This document shows positions 1 to 4,635 of a DNA stretch of 6,701 bases, in pieces. The position numbers and the translations under genes were made by a program. The first letter of the stretch is position 1. Every line of letters begins with the position of its first letter. Under the pieces are notes generated by a model. It saw nothing but the letters and a program-made list of their open reading frames with translations. It was not told the origin of the DNA and did no database searches. The DNA comes from Synergistales bacterium. GTDB lineage: Bacteria > Synergistota > Synergistia > Synergistales > Aminobacteriaceae. The stretch covers positions 1 to 6,701 of the forward strand of contig BNVH01000128.1 in assembly GCA_025997955.1 (NCBI GenBank), read 5' to 3'.

Positions 1-262
1 TGGTATTGGATCATTTTTTCAATGGGTGGGCTGAATCTTTTTCCTCCGTATGGTCTGACTGTGAACATTGGCTTCGACGGCTTGTCGACGCATACGGCGG
101 GGAACTCTGAATACGATCGCATAATGCAGAATATTGATTTGAGTATTGACGCTCCTATAATAATGCCCGATAATTGTGATGTTGACGAGGAAAAACACGA
201 AAGCTACGCGGTATCTATGATGACAATGGAGAATCCGCTTCCTGTATCCGCGCGTCCTGACT
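1..262 (+). repeat. Near-identical duplicate of 3251-3512 (glycosyltransferase 3' end)
   Basis: A direct repeat with two mismatches in 262 bases and an offset of 3250. The match begins at the window edge, so its true left end is unknown. It ends sharply after base 262 (equivalent to 3512). The near-identity contrasts with the GT8 genes that follow each copy, which differ much more. This part was therefore duplicated, or homogenised by gene conversion, more recently. Confidence 0.95.
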
Positions 263-264
263 GA
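1..264 (+). CDS. GT-A fold glycosyltransferase, 3' part only (upstream copy)
   Basis: The reading frame is open from base 1 and ends at TGA 262-264, giving 87 codons; the 5' part lies outside the window. It matches the end of the complete glycosyltransferase at 2600-3520 from its residue W218 onward. Bases 1-262 equal 3251-3512 except at two positions (128 and 190), both giving amino acid changes (Q/R and E/K). Conserved pieces include WYWIIFSMGG, LFPPYG and the NIGFDGLSTHT stretch. The last two residues of the intact protein (F, M) are missing. The sequence switches at 262/263 to the tail of an FkbM gene, and the stop codon itself is created by that join (T from one side, GA from the other). 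It would act on the cytoplasmic side, adding a sugar to a growing surface glycan. Whether the 5' part is intact cannot be seen. Confidence 0.85.
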   Translation, partial: WYWIIFSMGGLNLFPPYGLTVNIGFDGLSTHTAGNSEYDRIMQNIDLSIDAPIIMPDNCDVDEEKHESYAVSMMTMENPLPVSARPD

Positions 265-313
265 AGCGTAAGAAACTATTTGCGTCTGCACCAGAGAGAA
301 AATCAGAATCGAC
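263..313 (+). pseudogene. Orphan 3' tail of an FkbM methyltransferase gene (remnant 1)
   Basis: In the frame starting at 264, the bases read KRKKLFASAPERKSEST, matching the C terminus of the protein encoded at 3576-4617 with one change (V to A). The rest of the methyltransferase gene is missing, so this cannot encode a working enzyme. It serves only as the leader of the following GT8 gene. It shows that an fkbM gene once lay between the two glycosyltransferase genes here, as it still does downstream. Confidence 0.85.
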
Positions 314-314
314 C

Positions 315-334
315 AAAGGAGATAAATTTAATTG
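315..334 (+). promoter_or_regulatory. Shine-Dalgarno site and TTG start of GT8 copy 1
   Basis: AAAGGAGAT at 315-323 lies 8 bases upstream of TTG 332-334. The same AAAGGAGAT with the same spacing precedes TTG 4633 in the second GT8 copy, and the codons after TTG (DTSLEFQEN) are identical in both. The first in-frame ATG of copy 1 (371) lies inside the region where the copies diverge. TTG is therefore the likely true start in both. Confidence 0.8.
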
Positions 335-1428
335 GATACCTCTCTTGAATTTCAGGAAAATTCCGTGACAATGGATCAGGAAGTATGGAGCAATACTGAT
401 CGTATAGAAGTTGTATTGGCTGTTTACGACCCAAAAGGGGATTACTCCCGTTGGGCTGGCGTCGTGGTGACATCAATATTTCAAAATACCAAAAGCCCTG
501 TCAACGTGACAATACTTCACGATACCACTCTAACCGATGACAATAGAGATCGTTTCAATAGGACAGCGAAGCGCTTCGGACAGAACGTTAGCTTTGTAGA
601 CGTTTCAGAGCAGATTTTACGTATATCTACGAATCCTGATAGTGATGCGGGTCATCTTTCTAGAGGAACGCTGTATCGTCTGCTTATTCCCGATTTATTG
701 AACATTCCAAAAGTTATTTATCTTGATTGCGACATTGTTGTCAATCTTGATATTGCCGAACTTTGGAATATTCCAATGGAAAACCACTCATTGGCAACGC
801 CCTGTTTCCCCCCCCTTCTCCCTCCCCTCTTTATTTAAAATCAAAAATAAAAGGGTGGGCAATGCGTTACAACCCGGAGAAATATTTTAATGCAGGCGTA
901 CTCCTGATGAACCTGTCGCGCATTAGGCAAGAATACGATTTAGCGAAAGAAGCGTTTTGTTTCTTTAAACGCTATTCTTATCTCTGTGATTTAGCGGATA
1001 ATGATTTTCTCTGCGCGCTTTTTAACCGAGATGTCCTCTCCATAGATGGACGCTTCAATCGCGTCGATAAATCTGGAGATTCCGCAATCGACAATGCCAT
1101 ATTGCATTATGCATGCAGTAAACCTTGGCAAAGCGCGCAAATCTCGCTTTTTAACGCGTTCTTCTGGGAGGTATTCTACGAGTCAGAGTGGGGCGACAGT
1201 CCGATAGACGCACCTGTTTTGGGGTATTCCAATAACTATCTTCGTTGGGCAGACCTCAAACTAAGTCTGCCGCGCTTGTCAATGCGTCTGCGTATTAAAT
1301 ACATTGCCTTATATATCTTACGTATTCTGGGATATATCCCGCCGCTCCTGAAAGAAATCTGTTTGCGATGTTTTGAATGCTTGGCGTCTTTACTTCGTGT
1401 AAATTTTAGAGGCCAATCTGGTTTATAA
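332..1428 (+). CDS. GT8 family glycosyltransferase, copy 1, frameshifted at a C tract
   Basis: A GT8 (LgtC-like) retaining galactosyl/glucosyltransferase that would use a nucleotide-sugar and a divalent metal. The first frame runs from TTG 332 to TAA 836-838 (168 aa). It contains the AVYDPKGDYSRWAG nucleotide-binding start and the metal-binding DCD motif (D132 and D134). The remainder, including KYFNAGVLLMNL, HYACSKPW and the basic C-terminal helices, continues in another frame to TAA 1426-1428. The two frames meet in a pyrimidine tract with C8 at 808-815; one extra base would give a continuous 365-aa protein. Against the intact paralogue at 4633-5697, the tract replaces AIDHRDSN with a Pro/Ser-rich sequence, and ADQ is changed to ADN. 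Both sites contribute to the active site in LgtC, so even the in-frame form may be impaired. The last residues (RGQSGL) come from an out-of-frame FkbM tail. It could be a phase-variable gene in the off state or a decaying pseudogene. Confidence 0.85.
808..815 (+). repeat. Homopolymer C8 tract inside GT8 copy 1 (candidate slippage site)
   Basis: Eight consecutive C residues lie within the wider pyrimidine stretch 799-835, at about codon 159 just after the DCD motif. With C8 the frame stops at 836. With C9 the reading passes through PPPSPSPLYLKS into IKGWAMRYNPEKYF, the conserved continuation. The paralogue has an ordinary mixed sequence here and is one base longer between the flanking conserved points. 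Poly-C/G runs of this length are known to slip in phase-variable glycosyltransferase genes, for example lgt genes of Neisseria. Confidence 0.75.
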
Positions 1429-1474
1429 TGTTACACAGAAACGGAAGAAGCTGTTTGCGTCTGTGTCGAAATAA
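1409..1474 (+). pseudogene. Orphan 3' tail of an FkbM methyltransferase gene (remnant 2)
   Basis: Bases 1409-1474 read EANLVYNVTQKRKKLFASVSK and stop, clearly the C terminus of an FkbM methyltransferase (compare EANPVYNVVQKRKKLFASV at 4534-4590). It is fused to the 3' end of GT8 copy 1, whose own frame runs out of phase through it and ends at 1428. It is more diverged from the intact gene than remnant 1, so it derives from a different or older FkbM copy. It has no start codon and no catalytic part. Confidence 0.85.
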
Positions 1475-1477
1475 GAG

Positions 1478-1499
1478 GAATTAACCGAGCCGAATTAAC
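1478..1499 (+). repeat. Short direct repeat GAATTAAC before the rpn gene
   Basis: GAATTAAC occurs at 1478-1485 and again at 1492-1499, separated by six bases, in the 41-base gap between the FkbM remnant and the nuclease gene. It could be a regulatory half-site pair or chance. No promoter elements were recognised in the gap. Confidence 0.35.
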
Positions 1500-1515
1500 G
1501 AAAGGATAGACGGTA

Positions 1516-2487
1516 ATGAGCAAATTGCCAAAAGGAACCCATGCGAAAAATCAAACAGACAAGGCTAAACCCGAATATGAGCATAGCCTTTCCCTCTTGC
1601 CGCTCAAGAGCGACGTTGTCTTTAAGCTCGTCTTTGGCGACGCTCGGTATATTGATATAATCCGCGCGTTTCTCGTCGCTGCTCTCGACATACCGGAGGA
1701 AGAGTACGACAACTTGAAAATTATCGACCCACACTTAGAACGCGATAGCCCTGACGACAAGCTCGGCATACTCGACGTGAGAGTGCAGCTAAAGAACAAG
1801 AAAATTATATCAGTGGAGATTCAGGTAAAAGAAATTCCCTTTATGGCGGAACGAGTGGCTTTCTCCACCGGACGTAACCTCTCAAGGCAAATTTCACCGG
1901 GCCAAAAATACTCGCAAATCGCTAAGGTAATCACAATCGTAATAACCAATTACGATATTATCGATAGCGACGATTATTACCACCACAAGTTTTGGCTCTA
2001 CGACCCTGAGAAAAAAGTAGGTCTGACTAACATAATGGAAATTCACACTCTTGAAATGAAAAAACTGCCGGAAAGCACGTCGGACAACTCCAAGGAAAAT
2101 GAACTTATAGACTGGCTCAGGCTTATAAGGTCAGAGAGAAGGGAAGAGATAGAGATGCTCGCCACAAAGACACCTGAAATGGAGATGGCCGTCGGCAGAC
2201 TAAAACAGCTTTCAGCCGACGAGAAGACGCGTATGCTCTATGAGTCAAGAGAGCTCTACATCATGGACGAGATGGCGAGGATGGAGGGGGCTGAAGCGAG
2301 AGGTGAAGCGAGAGGAAGAACGAGCGGAAGAGCTGAGGGTGAAGCGATAGGAATAGCTAAAGGCGAGCGCGAAAAAGCCCTTGCAATGGCTAAAGGTTTG
2401 CTCGCTAAAAATATATCTCTTGATATTATAGCCGAAGTGTCGGGTCTATCGCTTGACGAGCTTTGGGAATTGGAGAAGAAAGCATGA
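1516..2487 (+). CDS. Rpn-family recombination-promoting nuclease (PD-(D/E)XK)
   Basis: A 323-aa protein of the Rpn / PD-(D/E)XK family often labelled putative transposase. Such proteins are DNA nucleases; E. coli Rpn proteins are reported to raise RecA-independent recombination and to act in phage defence. The family start is visible at residues 29-41 (LPLKSDVVFKLVF). The catalytic core follows: D87 in GILDVRV and E101-x-Q103 in SVEIQV, spaced as usual. Residues 160-180 hold HHKFWLYDPE. Residues 256-290 form a charged Ala/Gly/Glu/Arg repeat (EARGEARG, GRAEGEA, IAKGERE), and a helical C-terminal module (LLAKNISLDIIAEVSGLSLD) closes it. The length is normal and the frame intact. AAAGG at 1501-1505 supports ATG 1516. 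The stop overlaps the next ATG (ATGA 2484-2487). There are no terminal inverted repeats or target duplications, so it is not an insertion sequence. Its place among duplicated glycosyltransferase genes suggests, but does not prove, a role in rearrangement. Confidence 0.9.
   Translation: MSKLPKGTHAKNQTDKAKPEYEHSLSLLPLKSDVVFKLVFGDARYIDIIRAFLVAALDIPEEEYDNLKIIDPHLERDSPDDKLGILDVRVQLKNKKIISVEIQVKEIPFMAERVAFSTGRNLSRQISPGQKYSQIAKVITIVITNYDIIDSDDYYHHKFWLYDPEKKVGLTNIMEIHTLEMKKLPESTSDNSKENELIDWLRLIRSERREEIEMLATKTPEMEMAVGRLKQLSADEKTRMLYESRELYIMDEMARMEGAEARGEARGRTSGRAEGEAIGIAKGEREKALAMAKGLLAKNISLDIIAEVSGLSLDELWELEKKA
2142..2192 (+). repeat. Direct repeat shared with 2504-2554 (rpn segment)
   Basis: Fifty-one bases encoding EEIEMLATKTPEMEMAV inside the nuclease gene recur 362 bases downstream with about three mismatches. 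The second copy lies in the small ORF after the nuclease. Homologous recombination between them would remove the last third of the nuclease gene. Confidence 0.85.
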
Positions 2488-2603
2488 AAAGAAAGTGTGA
2501 AATGGAAGAGATAGAGATGCTCGCCACGAAGACCCCTGAAATGAAGATGGCCGTGGAACTGAACCAATTGCGCGCGGCAGACAGCGGAAGTTTATCCGAA
2601 TGA
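2484..2603 (+). CDS. Small ORF derived from the rpn gene (39 codons), possible remnant
   Basis: ATG 2484 overlaps the nuclease stop as ATGA. The frame is open for 39 codons to TGA 2601-2603, which in turn overlaps the start of the glycosyltransferase as ATGA (2600-2603). From residue 7 it reads MEEIEMLATKTPEMKMAVEL, corresponding to nuclease residues around 209-226, then diverges (NQLRAADSGSLSE). It lacks the nuclease core, the charged repeats and the C-terminal module. It is probably the leftover of a second rpn copy or a partial duplication. The double ATGA overlap would allow translational coupling of the three genes. A function as a small regulator of the nuclease is possible but speculative. 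Confidence 0.55.
   Translation: MKRKCEMEEIEMLATKTPEMKMAVELNQLRAADSGSLSE
2504..2554 (+). repeat. Second copy of the 51-base rpn repeat
   Basis: The partner of 2142-2192, with about three mismatches and in the same orientation. It forms the core of the 39-codon ORF between the nuclease and the glycosyltransferase. Confidence 0.85.
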
Positions 2604-3520
2604 ACGACCCCAACATCAAAAACACGGCTCCCATCGCCGTTTTTGTCTATAAGCGCCCCGACCACGCGAAGCGGACGTTAGAAGCTCTTGCCGCCAACGA
2701 TTTGGCCTCCGATAGCGACCTGTTTATATTTTCTGACGGACCAAAAGATGAAAACGCGCGCGCCGGGGTGCAGCAAGTTCGAGAATTTATACATACAGTG
2801 AAGGGTTTTCGCTCCGTCACAATCAAGGAATCCGAGACCAATCAGGGACTTGCTAAATCTCTAATAGCCGGTATCACCGAACTGTGCGACCGCTTCGGGC
2901 GTGTTATCGTAGTCGAGGACGACATATTGACACATCACGGTTTTTTGCGTTTTATGAATGAGGGGTTGGAAAAATATAAAGACAACGAAGAAGTCTTTTC
3001 GATTTGCGGTTTTTGGCCACTGAAATACCGACAGGGAGATAACAAGGCCTTTTTTATGAAGACTCAGGCCTGTTGGGGTTGGGCGACTTGGAAACGTGCT
3101 TGGGATTTTTATGATTATAACGCCTCCGGTTGGACGGAGCTTCTTGAGGACAAGCGTTTGGCGTGGGATTTTGACCTACAGGGGCGATATAGCTACACGT
3201 CTTTACTTTTGCTTCAGGTGCAGCAAGATATTCAATCTTGGGCTATACAATGGTATTGGATCATTTTTTCAATGGGTGGGCTGAATCTTTTTCCTCCGTA
3301 TGGTCTGACTGTGAACATTGGCTTCGACGGCTTGTCGACGCATACGGCGGGGAACTCTGAATACGATCGCATAATGCGGAATATTGATTTGAGTATTGAC
3401 GCTCCTATAATAATGCCCGATAATTGTGATGTTGACGAGAAAAAACACGAAAGCTACGCGGTATCTATGATGACAATGGAGAATCCGCTTCCTGTATCCG
3501 CGCGTCCTGACTTCATGTAA
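2600..3520 (+). CDS. GT-A fold glycosyltransferase (GT2/GNT-I-like), complete
   Basis: A 306-aa soluble glycosyltransferase. It opens with the nucleotide-sugar binding strand IAVFVYKRPDHAKRTLEAL (residues 12-30). SDGPKDE follows at about 46-52, and NQGLAKSLIAGI is typical of this group. The metal-binding acidic motif VVEDDIL has E106, D107 and D108. The hallmark CWGWATWKRAWDFYDY begins at C158, followed by QSWAIQWYW and the VNIGFDGLSTHT stretch. This architecture is common in LPS and capsule clusters; donor and acceptor cannot be read from sequence. Start ATG 2600 overlaps the preceding stop (ATGA), with a weak GGAAG at 2586-2590, so translation may be coupled to the small ORF. Its last 262 coding bases before the final codons are duplicated at the left edge of the window. 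The stop TAA is at 3518-3520. Confidence 0.88.
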   Translation: MNDPNIKNTAPIAVFVYKRPDHAKRTLEALAANDLASDSDLFIFSDGPKDENARAGVQQVREFIHTVKGFRSVTIKESETNQGLAKSLIAGITELCDRFGRVIVVEDDILTHHGFLRFMNEGLEKYKDNEEVFSICGFWPLKYRQGDNKAFFMKTQACWGWATWKRAWDFYDYNASGWTELLEDKRLAWDFDLQGRYSYTSLLLLQVQQDIQSWAIQWYWIIFSMGGLNLFPPYGLTVNIGFDGLSTHTAGNSEYDRIMRNIDLSIDAPIIMPDNCDVDEKKHESYAVSMMTMENPLPVSARPDFM

Positions 3521-3560
3521 AATTTTTGACCTTTACAGGGCAATCAAATCGTTTCGCATA

Positions 3561-3578
3561 AAGGGGATAATAATTATG
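3561..3578 (+). promoter_or_regulatory. Shine-Dalgarno site of the FkbM methyltransferase gene
   Basis: AAGGGGAT at 3561-3568 sits 7 bases before ATG 3576 and supports that start. The 55-base gap after the preceding stop contains TTGACC at 3526-3531 but no convincing -10 at normal spacing, so I do not call a promoter. Confidence 0.6.
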
Positions 3579-4617
3579 TATGACGCAATTATAAAAAAAC
3601 TGACCGAGTTACGCTTAAAGGCCATTCCGGTCGTGCGCGATATCTTTGATATTATGCCGTCGTCTAATGCCGAGTTCATGTTCTATAGCCTTGACTGTCT
3701 CATTGAGTGTATCACCAAAAAACCCTCTCGCTACGCTTACGACGCGGCTCTTGAGCGCCTCCGAAAGAAATATGGATCGGAATTTATTGAAGCAATAGAC
3801 AACTTCGCCGCCGAGATAAAAGACATGAACGAGACTTGCAAAGAAACCGGAATGTATATGTTCAAAGACGCTATGTTGCCCTATTTGTCGCCGTACGAAA
3901 ATCCCGCCCTGCCTCCTGTTCTCAAAGACACGTTCCTCGTGTATATGGAATACGACGATTGCTACGACGAATCCAAGATAGACGTGCTTTTTGACGCGCT
4001 CCCGGAAGGGCCTTACGGTTTGCGAAACGGCGCTGTGGACGTCACGGTGAAGCCCGGAGATGTCGTCATAGACGCCGGAAGTTGGATAGGAGACTTCGCG
4101 GCCTACGCTTCGGCTAAGGGCGCGACGGTCTACGCTTTTGAGCCAGATGACACAAACTATGAGTTTCTCCTATCAACAGCAGATTTTAATCAGGATATTC
4201 ACCCTGTAAAAAAGGGCTTGGGAGATAAAAAAGCGAAGATTAAATTTGAATCGACCGGCTATGGCTCCTCCGACAGCAAGATTGTTTCGAGAGAGAGAGA
4301 GAGAGACGCCGTGTGACAGTGTTCAATTTGTCGAAATTGAGACCACGACCATTGATGACTTCGTGGAAGAAAATGGCTTAGAGCGCGTGGACTTCATCAA
4401 GGCTGATATAGAGGGTTACGAGCGGCACATGCTGAAAGGCGCGGCTAAGACCTTGAAGAGATTCGCCCCTAAGTTGGCTCTTTGTACGTATCATCTGCTT
4501 GACGACCCGGAGGTTATGGAAAGATTTATAAAAGAGGCCAATCCGGTTTATAATGTTGTGCAGAAGCGTAAGAAACTATTTGCGTCCGTACCAGAGAGAA
4601 AATCAGAATCGACTTAA
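3576..4617 (+). CDS. FkbM-family SAM-dependent methyltransferase, frameshifted at (GA)9
   Basis: An FkbM-type methyltransferase, expected to O-methylate a sugar of the surface glycan using S-adenosylmethionine. The first frame (ATG 3576 to TGA 4314-4316, 246 aa) holds an N-terminal helical region of about 150 residues. The SAM-binding motif VVIDAGSWIGDF follows, with D166, and then VYAFEPD (E189). The second frame, ending at TAA 4615-4617, holds VEIETTTIDDFVEENG, the FkbM signature VDFIKADIEGYE and the family tail ANPVYNVVQKRKKLFASV. The frames join exactly at a (GA)9 repeat (4289-4306). One added GA gives an uninterrupted 347-aa protein reading RERERETPCDSVQFVEIE. All catalytic motifs are intact on both sides, which favours a switchable off state over decay. 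The stop overlaps the AAAGGAGAT of the next gene. Two orphan copies of its tail occur upstream in the window. Confidence 0.9.
4289..4306 (+). repeat. (GA)9 dinucleotide repeat in the FkbM gene (candidate phase-variation switch)
   Basis: Nine uninterrupted GA units lie in the coding sequence between the SAM-binding half and the FkbM signature. With 9 units translation stops at 4314-4316. With 10 units (or 7) the frame continues to 4617. With 8 units it enters the third frame. In-gene dinucleotide repeats of this size are known substrates for slipped-strand mispairing. The encoded stretch is an Arg/Glu alternation at about residues 238-245, in a part of FkbM proteins that tolerates length variation. 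Confidence 0.85.
4537..4590 (+). repeat. FkbM 3'-tail segment shared with 263-313 and 1409-1465
   Basis: The end of the intact-motif FkbM gene, from GCCAATCCGG onward, recurs twice upstream as orphan tails: after the partial glycosyltransferase (part of it, from 263) and after GT8 copy 1 (from 1409). The three copies all read as the C-terminal QKRKKLFAS block and all lie directly behind a gene end. Confidence 0.8.
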
Positions 4618-4635
4618 AGGAGATAAATTTAATTG
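4616..4635 (+). promoter_or_regulatory. Shine-Dalgarno site and TTG start of GT8 copy 2
   Basis: AAAGGAGAT at 4616-4624 precedes TTG 4633-4635 by 8 bases and overlaps the FkbM stop TAA (4615-4617). When FkbM is in frame, its ribosomes terminate on this site. When it is off, they stop 300 bases earlier. The state of the GA repeat could therefore change GT8 translation by coupling; this is inference. Confidence 0.75.

Larger units (their letters stand above)
263..361 (+). repeat. Duplicate of 4563-4662: FkbM gene tail plus GT8 gene start
   Basis: This 99-base segment matches 4563-4662 with about five differences, including one single-base indel at 314. It carries the last codons of an FkbM methyltransferase gene (reading KRKKLFAS, then PERKSEST), followed by the Shine-Dalgarno site and first codons of the GT8 gene. 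Homology falls off just inside the GT8 gene. Relative to the downstream locus, 1050 bp (3513-4562, essentially all of fkbM) is absent between this piece and the preceding repeat. The fkbM stop codon is also lost: TT became C before AAAGG. Confidence 0.92.

Noticed and set aside
800..840. Programmed ribosomal frameshift at the C8 tract
   Set aside because: A C run followed by T-rich sequence is not a typical slippery heptamer, and I see no downstream pseudoknot or upstream Shine-Dalgarno-like stimulator. Slippage of the DNA repeat explains it more simply.
1478..1499. GAATTAAC direct repeat as a mobile-element target duplication
   Set aside because: The copies are only six bases apart with no element between them; an 8-base AT-rich repeat can easily be chance.
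2283..2372. Tandem GAAGCGAGAGG-like repeats in rpn as a phase-variation tract
   Set aside because: The repeats are imperfect and in whole-codon steps, and the gene is in frame. Such Glu/Ala/Arg/Gly repeats are normal for the Rpn family.
1516..2487. Insertion sequence, because the family is often annotated as putative transposase
   Set aside because: No terminal inverted repeats or target-site duplication bracket the gene; only an 8-base direct repeat lies on one side. Rpn proteins are nucleases and are not confirmed transposases.
2256..2567. Antisense open frames on the minus strand (for example across the rpn 3' end and across 5901-6281)
   Set aside because: They lie opposite well-supported plus-strand genes, have no recognisable family or ribosome-binding site, and look like coding-strand shadows.
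3526..3561. TTGACC as a -35 box for a promoter before the FkbM gene
   Set aside because: No acceptable -10 at 16-18 bases; the nearest AT-rich candidate (GCATAA at 3556) is about 24 bases away.
3593..3599. A7 run near the start of the FkbM gene as a third slippage switch
   Set aside because: It is short, encodes ordinary Lys-Lys, and the gene is in frame across it, so there is no positive evidence of switching.
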